A stretch of 6,115 nt of DNA from Bacilli bacterium (GTDB lineage Bacteria; Bacillota_I; Bacilli_A; ML615J-28; CAG-698), in the NCBI GenBank assembly GCA_028691905.1, contig JAQUYJ010000058.1, positions 1 through 6,115 on the forward strand. Reading direction: 5' to 3'. Made by a program: the position numbers and the translations under genes. Position 1 is the stretch's first letter, and the number at the start of each line of letters is the position of its first letter. Below the pieces are notes generated by a model. That model saw nothing but the letters and a program-made list of their open reading frames with translations, did not search any database and had not been told where the DNA came from. This document shows positions 1-4,554 of this stretch, one piece after another.

Positions 1-217
1 CATCGAATTCGTAATTACCCAAATACAATTCCAACTTTTCACCGTGATCTTTTATTGGTGAAAGTTCTTTAAATAATTCTTTAATACCCTCATTTACAAA
101 CCACTCAAACGACTTGGTCTGTACTTCAATTAGATTGGGGAGTTCTACATTTGTTTGCACCTGCGAGTAGTTTCTCCTGATACGATTTTTTCCATAAACC
201 ACATTTTTAAAGCTCAA
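1..217 (-). CDS. rpoB: RNA polymerase beta subunit, N-terminal fragment
   Basis: This is the first 72 codons of the beta subunit of DNA-dependent RNA polymerase; the gene runs off the left edge of the window. The fragment reads MSFKNVVYGKNRIRRNYSQ and continues through PNLIEVQTKSFEWF and ELSPIKDHGEKLELYLGNY, which is the conserved N-terminus of Bacillota RpoB. The start is a TTG at 217-215, 6 bases after the Shine-Dalgarno sequence AGGTGG (224-229); no ATG fits this frame. It lies downstream of rplL and a methyltransferase gene, as in B. subtilis. Two terminators and its own pair of promoters separate it from that upstream unit, so the sequence suggests transcription largely independent of rplJL. 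Identity is secure from the residues; the TTG start is very likely. Confidence 0.96.
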   Translation of the reverse strand, partial: MSFKNVVYGKNRIRRNYSQVQTNVELPNLIEVQTKSFEWFVNEGIKELFKELSPIKDHGEKLELYLGNYEFD

Positions 218-285
218 ATCTTTCCACCTCGCTAATTCATTCGCAAAAATGATTGTGCCGAATTTTCATCATGACATATTATTGC

Positions 286-322
286 ATTTTACTATGATAC
301 CACAATTATGTCAAGTTGTCAA
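286..322 (-). promoter_or_regulatory. Two interleaved sigma-A-type promoters of rpoB
   Basis: Two complete promoters overlap with an 8-base offset. P1 has TTGACA at 317-322, a 17-base spacer and TATCAT at 294-299. P2 has TTGACA at 309-314, a 17-base spacer and TAAAAT at 286-291. Both -35 boxes match the consensus exactly, and they form a direct TTGACA repeat. Predicted starts are near 287 and 279, giving an untranslated leader of about 60-70 bases before the TTG of rpoB. Both spacers being optimal makes chance unlikely, but actual use is inferred. Confidence 0.8.
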
Positions 323-341
323 GAAATAATTGATGGGCACT

Positions 342-373
342 AAAAAAACTCATCTAGATTATTCATAGATGAG
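342..373 (-). terminator. Intrinsic terminator just upstream of the rpoB promoters
   Basis: On the minus strand CTCATCTA pairs perfectly with TAGATGAG (8 bp, 9-base loop) and is followed at once by seven T (348-342). It ends about 20 bases before the first rpoB -35 box. It closes the short transcription unit starting near 422 and may also act as backup for the terminator at 455-485. Confidence 0.8.
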
Positions 374-391
374 GACACAGCAAAATAGCAA

Positions 392-421
392 CTATTTAGT
401 TATGAAAATTCGTTTTTTCAT
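392..421 (-). CDS. Possible leaderless 9-codon leader peptide
   Basis: The frame reads MKKRIFITK and ends in TAG. The ATG falls 7 bases after the -10 box, at or within a base of the predicted transcription start, so it would be translated without a leader and without a Shine-Dalgarno sequence. Its first bases form one arm of a 7-bp hairpin. A frame this short arises easily by chance in AT-rich DNA, so it is a weak call, noted because a leader peptide upstream of a terminator is the usual layout of translation-coupled attenuation. Confidence 0.15.
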   Translation of the reverse strand: MKKRIFITK

Positions 422-428
422 CTTAACT

Positions 429-457
429 ATTATACTTTAAGATTTCCTATTTGTAAA
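429..457 (-). promoter_or_regulatory. Sigma-A-type promoter in the methyltransferase-rpoB gap
   Basis: TTTACA (452-457), a 17-base spacer and a perfect TATAAT (429-434) on the minus strand. The predicted start is near 422. The -35 box falls in the tail of the terminator that ends the methyltransferase gene, so termination and re-initiation are packed into about 60 bases. Confidence 0.65.
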
Positions 458-485
458 GAAAAAAAGGTTTATTTCTAACCTTTTC
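455..485 (-). terminator. Intrinsic terminator after the methyltransferase gene
   Basis: On the minus strand AAAAGGTT (484-477) pairs perfectly with AACCTTTT (469-462) around a 7-base loop, and the T run continues to 459. It begins about 38 bases after the methyltransferase stop codon and would end transcription coming from rplJL. The stem is AT-rich, so readthrough is plausible. Confidence 0.7.
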
Positions 486-522
486 TTCTCATCACCTATT
501 TTAATACCACCATGAACATTGG

Positions 523-1134
523 TTATATTTCTTTATCCTTCTTTTGAAGAACACTTACCAAAACATAATAGCCCTTATCTTTACTCAATACTTCTATATT
601 GCCAAATATTTCTTCCATTTTTTTATAAAGGGACATGGCTCCTTGCTTCTTTTGAATCACTACTGCAATACTGCCATTTTCTTTTAAATGAAAAATTGCT
701 TCTTCTACTATTTGATGTACTGTTTTTTTTCCGGCACGAATAGGTGGATTGGAAACAATCAGATCATATTGGCTGGTAAGATTTTGATATAAATTGCTTT
801 CTATTACAGTGCAGTTCTTTACTTCATTTTTATGGACATTGTCTTCTGCAAGCTGAAGGGAACGTCTGTTGATATCAGCCATTTCAATCTGAGCATTGGG
901 ATTCTCCCTTCCCAGGCATATGCCAATTATTCCAATCCCACAGCCCATATCCAAAGCTGTAGAAAAAGGTATTGTTATTATACTCTTCAATAAAACATGG
1001 GTACCATAATCTACTTGCTTTTTAGAAAAAACACCGTTGTCCGAAGTGAATGTATATTTTTTTTGTTGAAAAAAATAAGTAAACGAAAATACATTTGAAG
1101 CAGATTGGGGTTCTTTTTCAAAATACTGTCCCAT
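523..1134 (-). CDS. ybxB: RsmC/YbxB-type class I methyltransferase
   Basis: A 203-residue SAM-dependent methyltransferase of the RsmC family, whose E. coli member methylates G1207 of 16S rRNA. The B. subtilis homologue at the same locus is YbxB. The protein shows the family signature TFTSDNGVFSKKQVDYG (residues 28-44), the SAM-binding loop LDMGCGIGIIG (61-71), an acidic residue after strand 2 (D87), and the catalytic NPPIRAGKK (129-137). It is about 200 residues, like YbxB, and lacks the extra N-terminal domain of enteric RsmC. The ATG at 1134 follows GGAGGG by about 8 bases. It sits between rplL and rpoB, with a hairpin in the gap to rplL and a terminator after it. The family is certain; the exact rRNA target is inferred. 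Confidence 0.9.
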   Translation of the reverse strand: MGQYFEKEPQSASNVFSFTYFFQQKKYTFTSDNGVFSKKQVDYGTHVLLKSIITIPFSTALDMGCGIGIIGICLGRENPNAQIEMADINRRSLQLAEDNVHKNEVKNCTVIESNLYQNLTSQYDLIVSNPPIRAGKKTVHQIVEEAIFHLKENGSIAVVIQKKQGAMSLYKKMEEIFGNIEVLSKDKGYYVLVSVLQKKDKEI

Positions 1135-1157
1135 TTTATTTCCCTCCTATTAATGAT

Positions 1158-1180
1158 AAAAACCTAGTTACACTAGGTTT
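1158..1180 (-). terminator. Hairpin after rplL, probable partial terminator
   Basis: AAACCTAG and CTAGGTTT (8 bp, 5-base loop) start 6 bases after the rplL stop on the minus strand and run into a short TTTTT stretch that includes the stem end. The weak T run suggests partial termination or an RNA 3'-end stabiliser, lowering methyltransferase expression relative to the abundant L7/L12. There is no clear promoter behind it, so the methyltransferase gene probably depends on readthrough. Confidence 0.5.
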
Positions 1181-1185
1181 CATCT

Positions 1186-1554
1186 TTATTTCAATTCAAC
1201 AACTGCGCCGGCTTCTTCCAATTTTGTTTTGATAGCTTTTGCTTCGTCTTCATTAACGCCTTCTTTTACCGCTTTTGGAGCAGCATCAACTAAATCTTTG
1301 GCTTCTTTTAAGCCTAATCCAGTTAATTCACGAACGACTTTGATAACATTGATCTTAGCCAATCCAATTTCTTTTAAGACTACGTTGTATAGTTTTGGTC
1401 CTTCTTCAACTTCTGCAGCAGCAACATTTGCAGCAGCAACAGGTGCAGCTGCGGTAACACCAAATTCAGCTTCAATTGCTTTCACCAATTCGTTTAATTC
1501 TAATACTGTCATTTCTTTCAATGATGCAATAAAATCAGTAACATTAATTTTCAT
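1186..1554 (-). CDS. rplL: 50S ribosomal protein L7/L12
   Basis: 122 residues, the normal length. L7/L12 forms the ribosomal stalk as dimers on L10 and recruits and stimulates the translational GTPases. The N-terminal dimerisation and L10-binding part spans about residues 1-33. An Ala-rich flexible hinge covers about 34-52, followed by the globular C-terminal domain with the factor-binding segment INVIKVVRELTGLGLKEAK (68-86). The ATG at 1554 follows an AGGAGG (1561-1566) by 6 bases. The gap to rplJ is only 18 bases, so the two are cotranscribed under the L10 leader. Nothing is abnormal in the sequence. Confidence 0.98.
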   Translation of the reverse strand: MKINVTDFIASLKEMTVLELNELVKAIEAEFGVTAAAPVAAANVAAAEVEEGPKLYNVVLKEIGLAKINVIKVVRELTGLGLKEAKDLVDAAPKAVKEGVNEDEAKAIKTKLEEAGAVVELK

Positions 1555-1572
1555 AATTTTCCTCCTATTAAA

Positions 1573-2061
1573 TTAAAGATTTTGTTCTGCAACACTCTTA
1601 ACCGCATAAGCCAAATTGCGAATTGGAGCTTGCAATACACTCAACAACATTGACAACATACCTTCTTTGTTTGGTAATGTTGCAAATACTTTAAATTCTT
1701 CAACATTCATTACTTTGCCGTCAACAACGCCGGCTTTTACGCCCAAACGTTTGTTCTTTTTCGCAAAATCATAAATAACTTTCGATGCATTTGCTGCATC
1801 ATTTGAGAAGGCTACTGCACTTGGGCCACTTAGCACTTCATCCAATCCGACATATCCCACTGTAGCAGCTGCACGTCTTAAAACATTATTTTTAATAACT
1901 TTTAATTCTGTGCCTTTTGCATACAATTGGCGGCGGAGATCCATCACTTCGGCCACTGTCAGGCCGATACAATTGACAACGATTGCTGATTGATTGTTTT
2001 GAAATTGTTCAACAACTTCATTTACTTGTTCAACTTTCTTTTGCAATGTTGCTTGTTTCAA
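1573..2061 (-). CDS. rplJ: 50S ribosomal protein L10
   Basis: 162 residues with the proposed TTG start. L10 anchors the L7/L12 dimers to 23S rRNA and, in complex with them, represses its own operon. Family blocks visible include IVVNCIGLTVAEVMDLRRQL near the N-terminus, LKVIKNNVLRRA, SGPSAVAF, and the C-terminal LPNKEGMLSMLLSVLQAP with the L7/L12-binding helix at the end. A frame three codons longer begins with a GTG at 2070, but that GTG lies inside the Shine-Dalgarno AGGAGGTG. The TTG at 2061 sits 8 bases after AGGAGG (2070-2075), the same spacing as in rplK and rplA, so it is the better start. Confidence 0.97.
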   Translation of the reverse strand: MKQATLQKKVEQVNEVVEQFQNNQSAIVVNCIGLTVAEVMDLRRQLYAKGTELKVIKNNVLRRAAATVGYVGLDEVLSGPSAVAFSNDAANASKVIYDFAKKNKRLGVKAGVVDGKVMNVEEFKVFATLPNKEGMLSMLLSVLQAPIRNLAYAVKSVAEQNL

Positions 2062-2069
2062 TTTTTCCA

Positions 2070-2075
2070 CCTCCT
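2070..2075 (-). promoter_or_regulatory. Shine-Dalgarno site that decides the rplJ start
   Basis: AGGAGG on the minus strand overlaps the upstream in-frame GTG at 2068-2070 and lies 8 bases before the TTG at 2059-2061. A GTG overlapping its own ribosome site cannot be used normally, so the TTG is favoured. Confidence 0.8.
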
Positions 2076-2077
2076 AT

Positions 2078-2120
2078 GAAAAATAAGAAAACCTCTTCTA
2101 CTAATGCGCAAAAGAGGGTT
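2078..2120 (-). terminator. Attenuator terminator of the L10 leader
   Basis: On the minus strand AACCCTCTTTT (2120-2110) pairs with AGAAGAGGTT (2099-2090) with one bulged C, followed by TTCTTATTTTT. It ends just before the rplJ ribosome site. In this leader family L10-L7/L12 binding upstream favours this terminator. The CCTC of its 5' arm can also pair with the GAGG of the conserved CCGAGG upstream, giving a possible competing antiterminator. Confidence 0.8.
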
Positions 2121-2180
2121 TGTGTTTACACACTTGACCTCGGTAGGAAATTAAGCTTAGAGCACCTACTGTCTACGGCA
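2078..2180 (-). promoter_or_regulatory. Ribosomal protein L10 leader (autoregulatory)
   Basis: The minus strand contains the hallmark blocks of the Bacillota L10 leader in order: CCGTAGACAGTAGGTGC, then AAGCTTAATTTCCTACCGAGG, then a small GTG/CAC hairpin, then the terminator at 2078-2120. GTAGG pairs with CCTAC to form the core helix that L10-(L7/L12)4 binds. The leader sits directly before rplJ, as expected. I see no convincing promoter: TATAAA at 2182-2187 is well placed as a -10 box but has no -35 match at 17-18 bases, so readthrough from rplA may contribute. Confidence 0.9.
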
Positions 2181-2219
2181 TTTTATACGATTCTATTTTT
2201 TTATGGTATTCTATTTAAT

Positions 2220-2909
2220 TTAAATTGATTCTGGATTGATCTTGATTCCAGGACCCATAGTTGTTGCAACGGAGATATTTTTGACGTAAACTCCTTTAAC
2301 TGTTGCTGGTTTTAAACGAATCAAAGTTGCATAAATGACTTTGATGTTTTCAGCGATTTTATCAGCATCAAATGAAACTTTACCAACTATTGCTGGAACA
2401 TTACCTGTTTTATCAACACGATATTCCACTTTACCGGCTTTAATTTCTTCAACTGCTTTTTTCAAATCCATCGTAACAGTACCTGTTTTCGCATTAGGCA
2501 TCAGACCTTTCGGTCCCAATATTTTTCCTAATTTTCCAAGTTCACCCATCATATCAGGGGTAGCTACGATAATATCAAAATCAAACCATCCGCCCTTAAT
2601 CTTTTCAAGATATTCACTGTCACCAACATAATCTGCACCGGCTTCTTCAGCTTCTTTGGCTTTAGGACCTTTTGTCAATACCAAGACACGACGTACTTTA
2701 CCAGTACCGTGCGGTAATACAATTGCTCCTCTCAGATTTTGTTCGGCTTTTCTTGAATCAAGATTCATGCGAAATACAACTTCAACTGTTGCATCAAACT
2801 TAGTTACACTAGTTTGTTTTACCAATTCAACAGCTTCAACCAATGGATAACGTTTGCTAGTATCAATCAATTTTGCGACTTCTTGATACTTTTTGCCATG
2901 TTTTGCCAT
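2220..2909 (-). CDS. rplA: 50S ribosomal protein L1
   Basis: 229 residues, full length. L1 binds helices 76-78 of 23S rRNA, forms the mobile stalk next to the E site, and is the usual translational repressor of the L11-L1 operon. Seen in order are the N-terminal AKHGKKYQEVAKLIDTSK, the domain II block GTGKVRRVLVLTKG, the signature region GKLGKILGPKGLMPNAKTGTV, and the C-terminal block VKGVYVKNISVATTMGPGIK. The ATG at 2909 lies 8 bases after AGGAGG (2918-2923). The gap to rplK holds a motif resembling the L1 binding site, pointing to direct feedback on this gene. Confidence 0.98.
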   Translation of the reverse strand: MAKHGKKYQEVAKLIDTSKRYPLVEAVELVKQTSVTKFDATVEVVFRMNLDSRKAEQNLRGAIVLPHGTGKVRRVLVLTKGPKAKEAEEAGADYVGDSEYLEKIKGGWFDFDIIVATPDMMGELGKLGKILGPKGLMPNAKTGTVTMDLKKAVEEIKAGKVEYRVDKTGNVPAIVGKVSFDADKIAENIKVIYATLIRLKPATVKGVYVKNISVATTMGPGIKINPESI

Positions 2910-2925
2910 ATTGTTTTCCTCCTTT

Positions 2926-2950
2926 GTGGTCTAACGGAAATTCCTCCCAC
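2926..2950 (-). promoter_or_regulatory. Probable L1-binding RNA motif before rplA
   Basis: On the minus strand the elements are a GTGG/CCAC helix, a two-base GA on the 5' side, a short GGA/TCC helix with loop ATT, and a six-base GTTAGA on the 3' side. This two-helix design with an asymmetric GA versus G...AGA/GAAA-like internal loop is the established L1 target in 23S rRNA and in L1 operon mRNAs. It ends 2 bases before the rplA ribosome site, so bound L1 could block initiation. The helices are short; function is inferred. Confidence 0.6.
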
Positions 2951-2953
2951 TAT

Positions 2954-2970
2954 ATAAGGCAGTACCTTAT
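2954..2970 (-). other. Small hairpin in the rplK-rplA gap
   Basis: ATAAGG and CCTTAT pair perfectly around a 5-base loop just upstream of the L1-like motif. No T run follows, so it is not a terminator. It may stack on, or help expose, the L1 site, or protect processed rplA mRNA. Confidence 0.4.
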
Positions 2971-3007
2971 TATTGTCTTTGAATAAATCGTTAGAAATTT
3001 TTGTTAA

Positions 3008-3436
3008 TTAATCTTCAACAACAATTCCCATGTTTCTTGCAGTTCCTTCAATGATTTTCATGCCTTCTTCTACTGTATAGGCATTTAAATCGGGCAATTT
3101 CAATTTCGCAATTTCGCGTACTTTTTCACGCTTGACTGTTGCTACTTTTGTTTTCTTTGCATTGGAAGAACCACTTTGAATTCCAGCTGCTTTCTTTAAT
3201 AAGTCTGCTGCCGGTGGAGTTTTTGTGATGAAAGAAAATGTACGATCCTCATAAACTGAAATAATGACAGGAACAACATTACCGACCTGATCTTTTGTTG
3301 CTTCGTTGAATTGAAGTACAAATTGTTGACCATTTACACCTGCTTGTCCTAAAGCTGGACCAACCGGTGGAGCCATTGTCGCTTTCCCTGCGGCTATTTG
3401 CAATTTAATAACTTTCGTGATTTTTTTCGCTGCCAC
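3008..3436 (-). CDS. rplK: 50S ribosomal protein L11
   Basis: 142 residues with the GTG start at 3436. L11 binds the GTPase-associated region of 23S rRNA at the base of the L7/L12 stalk and is needed for RelA activation in many bacteria. The N-terminal domain shows KKITKVIKLQIAAGKATMAP followed by PVGPALGQAGVNG, and the C-terminal rRNA-binding domain shows TKTPPAADLLKKAAG and IAKLKLPDLNAYTVEEGMKI. A GTG at 3445 is in frame but overlaps the AGGAGG Shine-Dalgarno (3445-3450). The GTG at 3436 lies 8 bases after it and gives MAAKKITKV, matching the family start MAKKVTKV. It is cotranscribed with rplA 98 bases downstream. Confidence 0.98.
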   Translation of the reverse strand: MAAKKITKVIKLQIAAGKATMAPPVGPALGQAGVNGQQFVLQFNEATKDQVGNVVPVIISVYEDRTFSFITKTPPAADLLKKAAGIQSGSSNAKKTKVATVKREKVREIAKLKLPDLNAYTVEEGMKIIEGTARNMGIVVED

Positions 3437-3522
3437 GAGACGCACCTCCTCTTTTGTCCGTGATGTGGTATATGAGTATCCACTCTCCCACTAAAAATAG
3501 AATACGTGTTGATCATGCACGC
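3437..3522 (-). promoter_or_regulatory. rplK leader with a second L1-like motif
   Basis: The predicted transcript leader of about 86 bases contains, at 3465-3491, a GTGG/CCAC helix, a two-base GA, a GAGT/ACTC helix with a 4-base loop, and ATATA on the 3' side. Its layout and its AGTGGGAG start are shared with the motif before rplA. A competing pairing of a second GTGG with the same CCAC is possible. The motif ends about 15 bases before the ribosome site. L1 binding is plausible, less certain than at 2926-2950. Confidence 0.4.
3445..3450 (-). promoter_or_regulatory. Shine-Dalgarno site that decides the rplK start
   Basis: AGGAGG on the minus strand shares a base with the in-frame GTG at 3443-3445 and lies 8 bases before the GTG at 3434-3436, which is therefore the likely start. 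Confidence 0.8.
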
Positions 3523-3528
3523 CAAATT

Positions 3529-3557
3529 ATTATACCTTAAAAGGTATAAAATGTCAA
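3529..3557 (-). promoter_or_regulatory. Perfect consensus promoter of rplK-rplA
   Basis: TTGACA (3552-3557), a 17-base spacer and TATAAT (3529-3534) on the minus strand match the sigma-A consensus in all 12 positions. The predicted start is near 3522. It lies just after the nusG terminator, so rplK-rplA forms its own unit, separate from secE-nusG. Confidence 0.9.
3531..3548. repeat. 18-bp perfect palindrome in the rplK promoter
   Basis: TATACCTTAAAAGGTATA has 8-bp arms around a 2-base centre and is fully contained between the -35 and -10 boxes, covering four bases of the -10. Its position and size resemble a repressor operator. It could also be a by-product of AT-rich promoter sequence. No matching palindrome was seen at the other promoters in the window. 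Confidence 0.5.
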
Positions 3558-3593
3558 CATCTTATCCAAAAAGATATCGACCAATATCCATAT

Positions 3594-3621
3594 AAAAAAT
3601 GCTTCTCACAAAGCATTTTTT
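3594..3621 (-). terminator. Strong terminator after nusG, overlapping its stop
   Basis: AAAAAATGCTT (3594-3604) and AAGCATTTTTT (3611-3621) form a perfect 11-bp stem with a 6-base loop. The minus-strand RNA ends in a T run that is part of the stem. The upstream arm includes two bases of the nusG TAA (3620-3622). The A/T flanks are symmetric, so it could work in both directions, although no plus-strand gene is seen. Confidence 0.85.
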
Positions 3622-4156
3622 ATTCGGGTTTCACTTCCGAAAAATCGAGTTCCGCCGGAGTTAACCGACCAAAAAAATCGACCAATACTTTTACCGTATT
3701 TTTATCATAGTCAATTTCGTCAATTTTACCGGTTTGCCCGGCAAATGCCCCAGAAATAATCCGAACCATATCGCCGATTTGGGAAGTGAATTTTTTATCA
3801 ATTGCAACTCCGCACATCTTTAAAATCGGTTGTATTTCTTCTTCCGGAAGAGGAACCGGTTTTGCTCCACCACCAGATGATCCCAACACTCCGGTAACCA
3901 TTGGTGTATTTCGAACCATGAACCATGTTTCATCTGTAACTATCATATCAATAAAAACATATCCGGGAAATGGTTTTGTAATAACTTCTTTCATTTCCCC
4001 ATTTTTCTTTCTTTCAAAAGATTTCACTTCTGGAACCAAAACCTGAAAAATATAATCCCCCATATTCATTGATTCTATGCGGTTTTCAATATTTCGTTTT
4101 GCTGCGTTTTCCAATCCAGAATAGGTTGTAACTACATACCATGCCCGATCAATCAT
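3620..4156 (-). CDS. nusG: Transcription elongation and antitermination factor NusG
   Basis: 178 residues from the ATG at 4156. NusG binds the RNA polymerase clamp, affects pausing and termination, and links polymerase to other factors. The NGN domain (about residues 1-110) begins RAWYVVTTYSGLENAAKRNI and includes KPFPGYVFIDM and WFMVRNTPMVTGVLG. The KOW domain (about 123-178) shows GDMVRIISGAFAGQTGKIDEI and FGRLTPAELDF. A TTG four codons upstream (4168) is in frame, but B. subtilis NusG aligns with the ATG (MEKNWYVVHTYSG). The ATG lies one base after the secE stop and has no clear ribosome site, so translation is probably coupled to secE. A terminator overlaps the stop codon. Confidence 0.96.
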   Translation of the reverse strand: MIDRAWYVVTTYSGLENAAKRNIENRIESMNMGDYIFQVLVPEVKSFERKKNGEMKEVITKPFPGYVFIDMIVTDETWFMVRNTPMVTGVLGSSGGGAKPVPLPEEEIQPILKMCGVAIDKKFTSQIGDMVRIISGAFAGQTGKIDEIDYDKNTVKVLVDFFGRLTPAELDFSEVKPE

Positions 4157-4157
4157 T

Positions 4158-4544
4158 TTATAACCCAAAAATCAATTTGATTATATTATCGGATAAAGCA
4201 AAGAAAACAGAAAGAATTAAAGAAAACAGGAATACAGTAAGCGAATTCTGCAGCATGATTCCTCTTGTAGGCCACGATACACGTCGTACTTCTTCAATGG
4301 ATGGTTTATAATAAGGCCAAACAGCCAACAATACGGATAATGCACCTAAAACGATTAAAACCCAGGCAAACACCTGTGGATAATCACCAATCAGGAAAAC
4401 ACCATCAGCATTTAAAACACCGTTTAAAAACAATACTCCCAAGATAATTGCTACTAACGCTAAAAATAAAAGTATCAAACTTTCATGTTTATATTCTTTA
4501 GTAAATACCATGAGTAAACGATTGGGCTTTTTTTCTTCAGACAT
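4158..4544 (-). CDS. secE: Preprotein translocase subunit SecE (long, three-helix form)
   Basis: 128 residues. SecE is the essential clamp of the SecYEG channel in the cytoplasmic membrane. The conserved cytoplasmic motif KPSIEEVRRVSWPTR (80-94) is followed by the core membrane helix (about 101-124), the invariant part of the family. Two further hydrophobic helices precede it (about 22-44 and 58-77). Most Bacillota SecE proteins are about 60 residues with a single helix, while E. coli has three helices, so this is an unusual length for the group. The ATG at 4544 follows AGGAGG (4551-4556) by 6 bases; that site overlaps the rpmG stop. It is followed directly by nusG. Confidence 0.95.
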   Translation of the reverse strand: MSEEKKPNRLLMVFTKEYKHESLILLFLALVAIILGVLFLNGVLNADGVFLIGDYPQVFAWVLIVLGALSVLLAVWPYYKPSIEEVRRVSWPTRGIMLQNSLTVFLFSLILSVFFALSDNIIKLIFGL

Positions 4545-4554
4545 AATTTTCCTC

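Larger units (their letters stand above)
342..422 (-). ncRNA. Candidate small RNA or attenuated leader between the methyltransferase gene and rpoB
   Basis: A promoter at 429-457 and a terminator at 342-373 define an RNA of about 80 bases that ends before rpoB begins. Inside it lie a 7-bp hairpin (402-408 with 415-421) that contains the only good ATG, an AAATAG/CTATTT hairpin around 383-397, and the terminator hairpin. A 9-codon frame, MKKRIFITK, runs 421-392 but has no ribosome site. I do not recognise an RNA family. It could be a free small RNA, an attenuator leader whose readthrough feeds rpoB, or a non-functional remnant. Existence of the transcript is inferred only from its signals. Confidence 0.45.

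Noticed and set aside
519..743. 74-codon plus-strand open frame
   Set aside because: It lies opposite the methyltransferase gene, has no ribosome site, and its Phe/Leu-rich translation is what the complement of an AT-rich gene gives.
1229..1576. 115-codon plus-strand open frame
   Set aside because: It is the antisense of rplL; its Ala and Ser repeats mirror the Ala-rich hinge of L7/L12.
2180..2208. Promoter for the L10 leader
   Set aside because: TATAAA or TAAAAT could serve as a -10 box at the right distance from the leader, but no -35 match exists at 16-18 bases, so it is not listed as a feature.
2190..2216. Repeated ATTCTATTT near the end of rplA
   Set aside because: Two short AT-rich copies are expected by chance here and do not align with any other signal.
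1983..2228. 81-codon plus-strand open frame crossing the L10 leader
   Set aside because: It overlaps rplJ and the leader in antisense and resembles no known protein; no plus-strand promoter was seen.
2335..2850. Two plus-strand open frames opposite rplA
   Set aside because: They are antisense to a well-conserved ribosomal protein gene and lack start signals.
3786..4046. Plus-strand open frame opposite nusG
   Set aside because: Antisense to a fully conserved gene, with no ribosome site.
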